DNA of 64,000 bases, from assembly GCF_023101765.2 (NCBI RefSeq), contig NC_064216.1:6352501-6416500 (forward strand), read 5' to 3'. The stretch comes from Spodoptera frugiperda (Eukaryota; Arthropoda; Insecta; Lepidoptera; Noctuidae). The first letter of the stretch is position 1; the number at the start of each line of letters is the position of its first letter. Of the stretch, positions 1 to 10,117 are shown in pieces. Both the position numbers and the translations under genes were made by a program. The notes under the pieces were generated by a model that did no database searches, was not told the origin of the DNA, and was given only the letters and a program-made list of their open reading frames with translations.

Positions 1-757
1 CTGAGAAGATTTCAGTGCCATCAGGCGGTCCCCAGCCCTCGCCAACGGGCGTGTATGAACGCACGCATTCTGAGCCTAGTAACAAGACAAAAAATATTTT
101 CAAGGACAAAAGCGAGATTAAATAATTAAAAAAGTTTACAGATACTGTATCATCACTTAGATATGAGAAGTTATATTAGTTACTCAACAGCCTTAGAAAA
201 TGTGAAATGATTAAATAGATGAGTTTATTGCTCCTATTCCGGTAGTAAATAAGAATGCCAATGATATCAGTGAAATCGTACATAATTTAGCCAACATGAA
301 AATTAGGAGTAGGTAATAGTATTTCGTGAGGAGCTATGTTATTTTAAATGAAAATGGTGTATCACATCAGTTTTTACGAACAGATTTTCAAACAGACAAA
401 CGGAATTGGGTGTTCCCACTTTCGTGTTGGGCACACAAAGATCAGTTGGCAACAAAGTTTTAAAAGTACAGTCCCATGAATAAAATGAGGTATTTTAGGC
501 CCCTACTACTAGTATCATAACAGTAGGGTGGCAATAGAACGTCACGGGGCCCCAACACGTGACGGTTCAACTCTCGAAAGGGGTGCAAAAATAAAAAACA
601 TCTAACAAGGTAGGTAAAAACAGGAATCATTCTTAAATTTTCGAAGTGCTTCTATGTTTGTCTCGTTGTTCGAGTAGTTCATAGTAGGAATTATTTAACT
701 TCCAAGTATTAAAAAAAAATTTAGTGTCTTGACAAAATCTCGAATTGTGTCCAGTTT
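1..757. other. No recognised feature
   Basis: AT-rich non-coding sequence, read as intron or flank of the NCB5OR gene. The first 60 bases are more GC-rich than what follows and may be the end of a repeat that starts outside the window. I saw no coding signal for the missing reductase exons. Confidence 0.4.
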
Positions 758-887
758 AACTAAAACTTACGGTTTACACACATATATTAGAGAAAAGCTT
801 TACTAGTTTCGAGTCACAGAGGGACTATCTTCATCATGAGCAGCGTGTGCAGTAGAGCCATCCACGTGAGTAAACCGTGATTTTTAA
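758..887. mobile_element. Fold-back MITE, family with CGTGATTTTTAGTT ends (copy 1)
   Basis: The left end reads AACTAAAACTTACGGTTTAC and the right end is its approximate reverse complement (GAGTAAACCGTGATTTTTAA). The body carries ACTAGTTTCGAGTCACAGAG and a CATCATGAGCAGCG block. Related copies are at 13670-13845, 17620-17672, 20334-20473 and 34398-34545. It has no coding capacity. Confidence 0.7.
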
Positions 888-1569
888 TTTAATATGTCTC
901 ACGATTATAAAAATATTGTGTCCAGTTAATTGTAGTAGGCTTGCTCTCTATTATTTAAACATCAAATTTAACTGGAAAATAGGGATGTGACATTTAATTT
1001 GCAGACCTATCGGACACTCCAAACAAAACGTTACCTGCATACGTTACGTAAATTTATACGTTACGTGCCGTTCCACACAATACACAGTTACGAACACTTT
1101 TCTGGAACAGCACTTCCATTTTCCTATTCCTATACCGACCTCCGTACTCCATATTCTATTGTGTTTATGTAAGTGGATAGGCAGTAAGCACTTGAACCTT
1201 CCCTCACTAATAAAGTTCCGTTGCAGATAGCACTAATGAAGGTATAAGTACGTACTACGCTTCATTAAAACGATTCTATATAGGGATAGACTACGTAACG
1301 TTTTTCAATCTATTTTCCATGTTTAGGGTCCTCTATAAAATCAAATAAGGACTTTGAATACATTTTCTTGTGTAAGATTTTAGAATGCGAAATTTTCGGT
1401 AGTTGGATGAAGATTGGAATTTATTATTGGGTTAGGGAAATAGGAAAAATTATGTAGCAGGCAAAATTTTTGAAGAAAAACGACCAAAAATTGGACGAGT
1501 AGCCTGAGGATCTGATTCAGTTTTCGATTCAGGCGTATTGAGGATTATTCAGATTTGCTTAATTATTTT

Positions 1570-1878
1570 TTATGAGACATGCCGGTAATCGAGCAGACGT
1601 ATTACCTGATGGTAAGCAATCGCCGCCACCCATGGACACTTGAAACACCAGAGGCTTTACAAGTGCGTTACCGGCTTTTTGGGAGTCACCAATTTAAGGG
1701 TTGTTGTTCGGGAATGGGGTTGGGGAAGATTGGGAAGGGGGAATTGGGCCTCCGGTAACCTCACTCACACAATGAAACACAAAGCGTTGTTTCACGTCGG
1801 TTTTCTGTGAGGCCGTGTTATTACTCCGGTCGAGCCGGCCCATTCGTGCCGAAGCATGGCTCTCCCACACTTAAATTG
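1570..1878 (+). repeat. Abundant lepidopteran interspersed repeat (CCCATGGACAC type), near full length
   Basis: Contains ACCTGATGGTAAGCAATCGC, CCCATGGACACTTGAAACAC, GTGCGTTACCGGC and, at the end, GAAGCATGGCTCTCCCACAC. I recognise this as a repeat found many times in lepidopteran genomes; the exact class is uncertain. Truncated relatives occur at 32992-33115 and 37945-38045. Confidence 0.7.
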
Positions 1879-2029
1879 CAGATAAAATTGCAGATTCTTC
1901 TAGAATGGTGTGTTGTGTATCATAATAGATTCACCTCCTATTATACTGACCTAATGTCGTACTTTATAATCCTTCGAGATTTAAAACGCATGATATTGAG
2001 TATGTTATGTAGAGTTATGGATTTCTGAT

Positions 2030-3190
2030 ACAGGTCTGTTTCTAACAAAACTTCGATATTATAAATCAAAGCGACTATAAATAGTCTGTTCTCTTTGCTA
2101 TTCAAAAGGTATATTTGTGTAACAACTACAGTATCAAATAAAGCAATTGGTATCAAAGAGAACAAAGCCAATATAAGTGCTACCATTGAATTCTGAGACT
2201 GTAACGTAACGTGTCGGTGTTGCCAAGAGAAAATATACTAGAAAGACGATTGCTTTCTCTGTTTCAGATCATGTTTCAATGTTCTCAACTACTAGTCAAC
2301 AATATATTGACTGTTCCTTCTCAATACATTTATGAAAATGTAGTGTATGCTCACAAAAACATTAATTTATTCAAAAAGTATTGTGATATACATAATATAA
2401 ACACTAGAAGTAAAAACAAATATATTGTTCCCACTACTAGACTTAAGAAAATAAGTGGTTCGTTCAGATGTAAATGCATACGCTTTTACAATAAAATTCC
2501 CAGCGATATTCAAAGTTTGAGCCTGAATAAATTTAAAAATGTTATTAAAGAAAAACTGTATAGTAAAGCTTTTTATAAAATTAAAGACTACTTAGATGAT
2601 AGTCAGGCTTGGGAGTGAGCCGCTATAATGTCCACACAGGTCATGTTGACATGTTTGTAACACAAGTTACATTTTTATACAATTTGACATGATATACATT
2701 AATATCATTCGATATTTATTTTTTTACATATTATTTTTAAAATTGTTAGTTTGAGGACCGTGCGAGAGTTTGCCTAGTCATTTCACTTTTAGTTAATTAT
2801 ATTCTGACAGTGTGAGCATTTGTGTGGCCTACCCAAATGTTCTTTTGGTTGGTATTGTTCGTCGGATCATTCAGCAACAGCCGTCAGCTGAGCTAATTGT
2901 AAACTGACACATGCGTGCTGCCATCTGAACAGGTCCGCTCAAACTGCTGTGGTTCTTTCCTCAAAAGACCACTACAGAATAAACTTGCACGGTTCTCCGA
3001 CATCTCTAATTGATTTTGTCTGGACTTTAAAAGAGACTATGACCTCTGAGTTTGTTTCGGCATTTCTTCTCAGAGTAGTCGGATAGGAAATGCCGGCCTC
3101 ATCTAGCTATTTGAAATATTGACGTGTAAAAGTGTTATTTTATAATCTATTTACAGAAATAAATATCATTTATCATTTATTTATTTAGTG
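2030..3190 (+). mobile_element. 3' end of a non-LTR retrotransposon (RT C-terminus plus 3' UTR)
   Basis: A 5'-truncated LINE. The frame at 2211-2618 encodes the C-terminal tail of an insect reverse transcriptase (LTVPSQYIYENVVYAHKN, IHNINTRSKNKY, FYNKIPSDIQSLSLNKFKN). Degenerate sequence before it keeps traces of the preceding region (AIQK...). The long 3' UTR that follows ends with a segment I recognise from lepidopteran LINEs (GTTTCGGCATTTCTTCTCAG, GAAATGCCGGCCTCATCTAG). Its tail is AT-rich, around ATAAATATCATTTATCATTT. The clade is probably CR1 or Jockey-like. It is not functional. Confidence 0.75.
2211..2618 (+). pseudogene. Reverse transcriptase C-terminal fragment
   Basis: 135 codons open from an internal ATG. 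The sequence matches the region after the RT catalytic domain of insect CR1/Jockey-type LINEs, with the conserved pattern L-T-V-P-S-x-Y-I-Y, then H-N-x-N-T-R, then K-I-P. The YxDD-containing palm domain is absent, so this is a dead 5'-truncated copy. The frame stops at 2618 after DDSQAWE, a usual end for these proteins. Confidence 0.75.
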
Positions 3191-3405
3191 TATTGGATCA
3201 AAGAATAAGAAACTAATTGGTAAACTTTGAAGGTGATTTTAGGCTTTGTATTGTTTTGTTACCTAAATAAACTATTATTTACCTAAGTTGTGTTTCTAAT
3301 CAAAGTCATTAATCGAAGAGTCAACGAGATATTAGTGAAGTTAAGTACTAAATAAAGGTTTAAAAATAGTCGTATTTGAAAACAGACACGTATTGTATCA
3401 GATGT

Positions 3406-3478
3406 ACATCATCATCATCATCATCATCAGCCGAGAGACGTCCACTGCTGAATAAAGGCCTCCCTCCTCCCCAGATGT
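3406..3478 (-). mobile_element. 5'-truncated RTE-type LINE tail with (ATG)n end
   Basis: On the plus strand, a (CAT)n run is followed by CAGCCGAGAGACGTCCACTG and CTGAATAAAGGCCTCC. This is the reverse complement of an RTE-type LINE 3' end followed by a (TGA/ATG)n tail. A longer copy is at 32182-32290. Confidence 0.6.
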
Positions 3479-4159
3479 CCATAATTACGTATTTTTATAC
3501 AAACAAAAATATTCGTTCACCTTTTCCACATAGTTACCGAATAATATTAAAAGCACACAGTAACTTAATATTTTATACCGAAGACTCGCTTCTCGTTAAA
3601 AATATCAAGACGACATGTGCTCCCACTATGAGGGATGAAATGAAAGGAACTTATTTGAATAACATGAATATTATGAATACATAAAACATCTCCTGCCCTG
3701 ACACACGAGACAGCCGCCTGCCTGTCACACGTTACAATAGGGAGCATATTTCAATAAACAGGTTTATAAATATCCTTACATTTCCCTCGAAATTAATATG
3801 TCATCAACGTGTTACGCGAATTTTACCTGAATTCCAAATTATGTAATGGATATTACGTTGAGCCACGTTCATAATTCCACGTAGTCGTAACGAAGTGATA
3901 CGCTCTACTTGAGAGATGAGCTCTCCAGGATTTTAAGCATAAGCACGAAAACCTCATTTCGTTAATCGTCTATCGAGCGTAATACGATTTTTTCTCTCCG
4001 GAGACACAGTTGTGTCGCTTGTAAATATCTAACTAGTTGGAGAGTAAAAGCTCGTATTTTTAGAGTAAATGGAATAGCTGGGGATTTTAAAGGACTTGGT
4101 AAAATCTGGGTAAACATTCTGCCAATGTAATTTTAATTTAAAGGAGATTTTAGTCTCAC
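3479..4159. other. Presumed NCB5OR intron, no coding signal found
   Basis: This follows the donor at 4160 on the minus strand. I searched for the reductase FAD and NAD motifs on the minus strand and saw none. Short open frames here lack family resemblance. Confidence 0.5.
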
Positions 4160-4376
4160 CTTCAACTCTTCTATGCACTCGTACATGATGTCCTAATGGC
4201 ACGACGACTGGCCCAGCTCTGGGGCACACGGACAGCAGCGAGGTGTCGTGCGACACCCTGCTCACCTCCATGACCCGGCACTCGACGGTCCGCGGCGAGG
4301 AGACGCGGCTAGCCGCCCCCAGCGTCACCTCCCCACAACCCTTCCAAACACTCGGCTCCGCTTTGAGTGCGGTGAT
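4160..4376 (-). CDS. Cyb5r4: NCB5OR exon: end of CS domain and start of reductase domain
   Basis: A 217-base exon with acceptor TTTTTGTAG before 4376 and donor GAAG|GTGAGA after 4160. It starts in phase 0 and reads ITALKAEPSVWKGCGEV, closing the CS domain. It then gives a linker and the first strands of the ferredoxin-reductase-like FAD domain (CRVMEVSRVSHDTSLLSVCP, then VPLGHHVRVHRRVEG). The exon is clearly more GC-rich than its surroundings. The following RxYTP-type FAD motif should be in the next exon, which I did not find. Confidence 0.9.
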
Positions 4377-5779
4377 CTACAAAAATAGACACCATTAACA
4401 GTCATGTTATTTTTAGGAACAGAACACCTACACGATAGCGGATACAATTTCTTTCTCATGAAATATGTATCTAAGAATCTGTTACATACCTACACAAAAA
4501 ATAATAAGTTATAGGTTTGTAGCTCACCTCTATTTTACCGCTCTCAGCGAACACACGCAGCTGTAGAGGTTCCTTTAATTTACCTTCGGGCTTTATTTTA
4601 AGCGTCCTCAACCAGCCGTTGGTCGCAACTTCAATCAACAAAAAGCCTTCAGTAATCCGGGCACAGCCACCCGGGTTAGCCAGGTGTCCTGTGTACACGG
4701 ATATCGTTAGTTTTGTTGATGTTTGAATCCAATCATGGCGGAGAGGTACAGGTGAATCTGGACTCTTGTCCGCTTTTTTCACAGGACTCGAGGCTGCTCT
4801 GCGACTTATCGACATGGGTAAATCAGCGGACTGTACTAAGCTCTGCATAATCTTGCTAGGTGGACTCCCTTTAGAATTATCGTCACCTTTAGTAATTTTC
4901 TTTCTAACCGGTGTTATGCAATTGGCTAAGTTCTCCATGGATTTTCTAACTAGTTCTTGTGCTTTCGACGGTTCTCTGAGACGGTCGGATTTAGGCGACG
5001 GGTTTGAAGTGTCAAAGAGTTCTTCTGCATCGGGGAGATCGAATCTAAGCGGGCCTACGAGACATTTTGCGAGGAGAGAGTCGTAGTTGACCCAGGGGTG
5101 TACTTTGTCGAACAGTTGCGTGGCGTCCATGCCGGCACCGCGCATTAGTTCCTCGGGTCCTGAGATGAGATATAAACAGAATATAAGACGTTTTCTTCGA
5201 ACAGGGTTCATATATTATTACGTAGCAGCGGTATATTCTTACCTCCAGGGTGGTACGGTAGGTAATGCGTTATGTTGTAGACGCGGCCGCGTATCGCCAG
5301 CCAGGCATCGTCTGCAACATTCAGCTCGTGTAAAGAACTTATGAAACATTTTATTGGAGCGTTGACTTTTATTTGCATATTGTATCGCATTAGAGGGTAA
5401 TCTTCTTTGGAAATATTCTGTATCCCTACACTCCATTGGGAATACGAGGTCTCTGTATCCTTTTTAGATGCTAATCTTTGAGTTTACTTAAATTGTGAAT
5501 AAATAATAGAACCTTTTCCCGTATTACGTTGAGTTTTGTGTGGGTGTGAGGGCTTGTGGTTTATTTGTATTTTACGAGCGAAGCGTTTTAAGTTAGTTGT
5601 TAGAAAGTAGTAAATTAGTGAAGTTTACTAACTTGTTGTATTGTGTGTGGAGAGTTCAGCGGGTGTCACGGGTCGTATTCTGCCGCCGACGCCTGTTAGA
5701 TCCTTCCCGGAGTTGCCGAGTCGGATCCAATCCATCAAACTGTGGCCAGGCTGGAGAGCGCATTTGTTGCGGGGATTGC
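4160..5779 (-). CDS. Cyb5r4: NCB5OR / cytochrome b5 reductase 4, four internal exons (partial gene)
   Basis: Four minus-strand exons join in phase: 5633-5779, 5243-5311, 4528-5159 and 4160-4376, giving about 355 residues. The order is the family's conserved LMDWIRLG segment, the cytochrome b5 domain, a Ser/Pro/Lys-rich linker, the CS domain (starting near HDWIQTSTKLTISVYTGHL), and the first part of the FAD-binding reductase domain (VSHDTSLL, VPLGHHVRV). Both expected haem-ligand histidines are present, in YHPGG and in KVHPWVNY. In this family the protein is an NAD(P)H-dependent haem and flavin oxidoreductase of the endoplasmic reticulum, linked to redox and lipid metabolism. The start codon is not in these exons, since the exon at 5633 begins in mid-codon. 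The rest of the flavin and nicotinamide domain would lie at lower coordinates, and I found no exon for it between 1 and 4159. All introns are GT/AG. The assignment is firm; the gene ends are missing. Confidence 0.93.
4528..5159 (-). CDS. Cyb5r4: NCB5OR exon: second haem ligand, linker and CS domain
   Basis: A 632-base exon with acceptor ATCTCAG before 5159 and donor GAG|GTGAGC after 4528. It begins PEELMRGAGMDATQLFDKVH, where the final His is the second haem ligand (HPWVNY). About 85 polar residues rich in Ser, Lys and Pro follow, which suits a flexible linker. Then comes the CS (p23-like) domain from HDWIQTSTKL to RVFAESGKIE. It ends on a complete codon. Read past the donor, the frame runs into intron sequence, so the exon boundary is needed. 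Confidence 0.93.
5243..5311 (-). CDS. Cyb5r4: NCB5OR exon: cytochrome b5 core with HPGG
   Basis: A 69-base exon with acceptor TGTTGCAG before 5311 and donor GGAG|GTAAGA after 5243. It encodes DDAWLAIRGRVYNITHYLPY followed by HPGG. The HPGG histidine is one of the two axial haem ligands of cytochrome b5 folds. Splicing to the exon at 5159 completes the second Gly of HPGG and continues PEELMRGAG, as in other family members. Confidence 0.93.
5633..5779 (-). CDS. Cyb5r4: NCB5OR exon with the LMDWIRLG segment
   Basis: The acceptor is TTGTTGCAG just above 5779 and the donor is AA|GTTAGT at 5633/5632. The 147 bases begin with the last two bases of a codon and end with the first base of the next. 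They read NPRNKCALQPGHSLMDWIRL and continue with a GKDLTG motif and a TPAELSTHNTT end. This is the conserved region just before the cytochrome b5 domain in NCB5OR proteins. The A left at the 3' end plus AC from the next exon makes Asn, giving the expected NDAW junction. The upstream partner must end with one base of a codon. Confidence 0.9.
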
Positions 5780-6168
5780 CTGCAACAAGAATATTATGAT
5801 ACAGATTCTAATTTTGGTTCCATCTTTGTAATTTAGTTGCTATTTTAATTATGGACAATGGACATAGCTTATAATTTACAACTTTATAAATAAGACAGGT
5901 ACTTGGCATCTTAGTAATGTAGTCCGGGGAACGTTTTATGTCAGGCGATTTTGAATTCTGTCGTACTTTAAAATTTTAAATTTTTAAGAGAAAAAGTGGC
6001 GAAGGATTAAAAAAATTAATTTAATTTTGATTAATCAAAAACGTATTTAATATTAATTAATTTTATCTTAAATAGAATTCAAAATCGTTTCGACATTAAA
6101 TTGTCCTAAATAGGCATACTTATTAAAAATCTAGACAGAATTTAAAACATTTCAAGTACCGTAAAACA
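5780..6168. other. No recognised feature
   Basis: AT-rich non-coding sequence immediately upstream of the NCB5OR exon at 5633-5779 on its strand, therefore intron of that gene unless an unseen exon lies here. Confidence 0.5.
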
Positions 6169-7430
6169 TGGCAACTTTACCATATTTTGGAACAAAAATC
6201 GAAATATTATTTTAACCATAAGACGCATAGAAACCAAAACTATATATTTAGAATTGTAGTCTATCTGGCTCACTTTACTGTAATCGTCATTATATACAAA
6301 CGCTTACTTTAGCCGTAGTAAAGAAAAAACAACATGGGTAAAGATACCAAATTTTTGGCAACTTTACCTACGCGCCGTATTCATCGTGTATTGCATATTA
6401 AAGAGTTGTTGAGGTACAGAGGGCTTCATCTAGGACCTCTTCGTATTATAATGCAAACAATATGAGGAAATCTATAAAGATAACGGCTACACAGACAGTA
6501 GGTATAGTTGCCACGGGTTTCATCGTAATTTACATACAAATAATTTGTTACGCTCGGGGTTGTCAAAAAATGAGAATTTTTTTTATGACATGTATATTTA
6601 AAAAAAATTATAAACCTTAAACCTAAAGTAAAAAAAAGCATAAATATCTGAGAAAAATATTGTTCCCTTTTAAACTAAATTAAGTTCTAAAATTTTAAGT
6701 ATTTATGTTTAAAATTGTAAAAAAAGGCTACAAAATAATGTTTAATCTTTTGACTTTTTAATTTTTTGACTTCACTATCACCATAGCTAATTTTAACATT
6801 ACTTTCGTATACTTTTTATATTGTCTAGCTCCGAGTTTTCTGCGGTTTTGTTTCATGTGAGCCATTTTGGCTCTAAAACAAAAGGTATTATTAAATACAT
6901 TATAACTTATCATCCAGGATATTCACTATTATGCTGGGAAATTTAGGTATTCGAAAATGGTTACATACACACAAACAAGGAAAAAAACATTTATTGCCAA
7001 CCCTAACTGTAGGTAAAGTTGCCACAAAGCAGGCCGTGGCAACTTTACCTAACCTGTGTCAACATTACGGAAGCGATTATTTATCAATAAATTAAAGAAA
7101 AAGCAATTGCTGACATTACAACAGTAATCCCAACTATATTATACATACAAGATCAAAATTTCACTCACCTGTGACAAATAATTTAGGCTCTGTGAGCACA
7201 ATTTAGGAACTACTAACTTTTAGCACATTTTCACGCACTACACTGTAACGGCCATTACTGGCATAATAGCAGTCTTACGTCTACGCAAAATATAGTAAAT
7301 ATTTCCTTTTAAAGTCTAAAAAATACTACTATTACAAAACAGAATTCTAGTGGGTAGATTTTTAGATAAATGAGTTTATACCGAATACCTATAGTATGGT
7401 AAAGTTGCCAAGGGTCTGGTAAAGTTGCCA
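6169..7430. repeat. Cluster of a 13-base motif GGTAAAGTTGCCA in both orientations
   Basis: Exact copies are at 7012-7024, 7398-7410 and 7418-7430, with exact reverse complements (TGGCAACTTTACC) at 6169-6181, 6356-6368 and 7037-7049. Near-copies are at 6337-6349 (GGTAAAGATACCA) and 6501-6513 (GGTATAGTTGCCA). The pairs 6337/6356 and 7012/7037 face each other and can form hairpins; the second has 15-bp perfect arms (7011-7025 and 7036-7050) around a 10-base loop. The last two are tandem, 20 bases apart. The sequence between copies looks unrelated and AT-rich. No function is known to me. Possible readings are degenerate terminal repeats of small transposons or binding sites. Confidence 0.75.
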
Positions 7431-8425
7431 TAGTTTACCGGTACCTATGTCAAATGCTTAAGACTTAAAATTAATAATTGAATTTGAATATCACTTAAAT
7501 ATTACTTAGTATCTAAGTAGTTACTTAAAGTAGGTATAATGTTAATAAATTAAGTAAGTAGGTACTTTAGGCACTACATAATTAATCACAGCGTGAGTAG
7601 ACAATTTTAAATTAATTTCGAAAAATATATTAATTTTAGGTGGTATTAAGTTCAATAGAAACTCAAGCACACGGCTGTTTTAATTATTTACAGATTAATT
7701 AGAGCTCATATAACAACGCCTTCCAATCTTCGAAGGGGTAGACACCAGACAGAGATGTAAATACAAAATGGTGATACAACGAGAATTTTTGTAAAACCGA
7801 AACATATTCTTTTCCAGATCCCGGGGATCGAGTTCTAAACCTCTTACTGCCACTCAATTAACAATATATTTCAATATTCTACGAAGAAAAAAATATGATA
7901 TACTATTCTAGCTTCACTTGTGTATAAATAAAAAATAACATTTACCCCAGATTCAGGGTACCGTCACCGCATAAATTCCTTTCATGCAGTACTGAGATCC
8001 GTTTCAAGGGACTTACATTGGCTTATGGGTCTTTTACAGAAAAAATATAGCTACTGCGTAGTGTTGACATAAGTAGGAGAGTGGAAAAACTAAGAAAATA
8101 TGGTGGTGTTATGAAAAATATCCGAAAAAAGGAAATAATAAAACAGTAGTTGTCTCGATGGCTAAACTCTAATTAACCCTGTATTGCACAGTATTTAGTA
8201 GGGCCTTTATAGCTTTAAGAGATTTCCGATTTGTTGTAAGTAAACCAAAAAAAATTACGTAACTTGAAAGAAAGTCTTGTCTTTGCAAAATTGTATACTT
8301 TTTCGAAACACTAAACAAATACATAAATCTAGAACTACTTATAAGGATTTCAGTCAAGATTTGAATCAAGTAAACAATCTGCGAGCATTTTGGGTAATGG
8401 ATAAAATGCTGGTCGCCAGAATACG
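7431..8425. other. No recognised feature
   Basis: AT-rich non-coding sequence. The minus-strand frame at 8169-8429 has no recognisable domain and I do not support it as a gene. Confidence 0.4.
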
Positions 8426-8631
8426 TCATATATAAAGCTGAAGTTGTTTGTTTAAACGTGCTAATCTCCGGAACTATTGGTCCAAATTGAATAATTGGTC
8501 AACAATTTTTGGGGATATTATTTTTGTGTAGTATAATTTATTTATCGAGGAAGGTTATATGCTATAATACATCACGCTACACAATCAATAGGAGCCGAGC
8601 AGAGCGGGTGAAACCGCGTAGAAGTAGCTAG
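8426..8631 (+). mobile_element. Non-autonomous Helitron, family B (copy 1)
   Basis: Starts TCATATATAAAGCTGAAG and ends AAACCGCGTAGAAGTAGCTAG followed by T, the TC...CTAG|T arrangement of Helitrons. The body has the typical lepidopteran block AATCTCCGGAACTATTGGTC. A second copy in reverse orientation is at 15201-15412. Confidence 0.7.
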
Positions 8632-8893
8632 TCACAAATAAAGTAAATTCTAACAGCATTGCAACTTCTAATTTATTTATGTTAGAGAAGCTCTGTAACC
8701 AGTAGACGAGATACATATCATTGTGGTACAAAGGATGCATGCAGCAGTAATCTTTTAGAGTAGTGGAAACTGAATAATTAAATACAAGCTTGTTTTTGTT
8801 CCATTGCAGACTGCAGAGAGCAGAGTAAAGGGACAATATACAGTAAAGGAATTGTTGAATAAAGTAAGAACATTAGTATTAAACAAGTAACTT

Positions 8894-8901
8894 ATACTAT
8901 G
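8894..8901. repeat. Target-site duplication ATACTATG (left)
   Basis: Identical to 10494-10501 on the far side of the 1.6 kb fold-back transposon. The same word recurs after the SINE-like insertion at 10507, so the uninterrupted target can be reconstructed. Confidence 0.85.
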
Positions 8902-9429
8902 GAGGTATTCCTCGAAGCGCAACTGTTTTGAAGTGCACCTCTCCAAGCGCACCTATTTTATTCCTCGAAGCGCACCCGTTAGTTGCGCTTCAAGGAACTA
9001 TTAAAAATATTAATTTTTATTTCCTCGAAGCGCACCTATGTTTTATTTTCAACTAGAGAGGGGATGCTAACTGAAACTATCGATAATAAGATATCGATAA
9101 TCTGATACACGTAGCGCTATCTATGAGCAAATAAAGTTAAACCTTTGAAAATAGTTTCTTGTCGATGTATGACATCGCAAAATGAAATGTTCCGCATGAA
9201 ACCGCCAATCAACGACTTTTATTAAAGAACTCTGTACTCGTCGACCATAGATTGTTATTTTTTTTAATAATGATCGTAATGAGTAGACAAAGACCTCAAC
9301 CGAAAGTATTAGTATAATACGTACACTTTTTAATTTGTGACAATAGATGCGCGTGGCGCGGGAGCAGTGTACATACACATATGCGCGCACGCACACACAT
9401 ACACACACAGACAAATAGACAGACAGACA

Positions 9430-9650
9430 AGCCGTAGCCATTTTGTGCGGGAACTGGTGGATGATATTCATGAAGAATCCATGTCTACCTTGGACCCTCT
9501 TCCCGAGTTTTATAAAAGAAAATTGAACAATTTACTTGACCAGGAAATTAATTTGTCACGCGAAATACCAGGATTTAAACGAAATAAAAGTCTTGGAGTT
9601 CAACGTTTGTTTGGGAAATGTCCAACAGATGTTTTTTTTTTTTTGTATTC
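9430..9650 (+). pseudogene. Unrecognised protein-like fragment inside the fold-back transposon
   Basis: The frame from about 9430 reads HFVRELVDDIHEESMSTLDP, then LPEFYKRKLNNLLDQEI and NLSREIPGFKRNKSLGVQ, then a poly-T tract and low-complexity sequence. Composition changes sharply at the tract, so only about 65 residues look like real protein. The continuous frame begins at 9337 in CA-rich simple repeat and ends at 9783. It might be the remains of the element's own protein or a captured host exon. I recognise no domain. Confidence 0.45.
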
Positions 9651-9708
9651 TTGTTTTAGGGTTTTTTTTTCATTTTCATATTATAAAGAAAGGCAGTCGG
9701 GTTTTTTA

Positions 9709-10117
9709 GTTTTTACCCGACTGCGCCAGAAGGAGGGTTGTGTTTTTCGTTTAAATTACCTTTTTTATTTTATTTTCTTTTAGTTTTATTATTTATTATA
9801 TTTTGGTATATCTAGTGTCACTTTCACAGTAAATACGAATCAAACGACCCCTATCGAGCTGAAATCCATCAAGTCGTCCAGGCTAGAGAGTGAGCAATAT
9901 TCGAATTTGGCGCCAAAAATCCGCCATTTTGTTTTTTTATTATTTTGATATATCTAGTGTCACTCTCACAGTAAATACAAATCTAACGACACCTCTCAAG
10001 CCAAAATCCATCAAGGCGTTTAGGCTGCAGAGCGTGCCAAACAATTATACATACATACATACATACATACATACTCTCGAAAAACATAACCCGCCTTCTG
10101 GCGCAGTCGGGTAAAAA
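9709..10117. mobile_element. Nested small element with TTTTTACCCGACTGCGCC ends
   Basis: The left end reads TTTTTACCCGACTGCGCCAG and the right end CTGGCGCAGTCGGGTAAAAA, an inverted pair extending into GAAGG and GTTTTTCG. Inside, two imperfect copies of a ~90-bp unit (TATATCTAGTGTCAC... and AATCCATCAAG..., about 9810-9895 and 9945-10035) are followed by (ATAC)n at 10047-10074. The TTTTTACCCGACTGCG motif with an ATAC microsatellite is a common lepidopteran repeat arrangement. It sits inside the larger transposon and so is younger than it. Confidence 0.7.

Noticed and set aside
1941..2186. Hydrophobic minus-strand frame of 81 codons
   Set aside because: Lies antisense to the decayed part of the LINE whose sense frame is at 2211-2618; the apparent membrane segments are an AT-composition effect.
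4766..5344. Two plus-strand frames of 106 and 85 codons
   Set aside because: Shadows of the NCB5OR exons on the minus strand.
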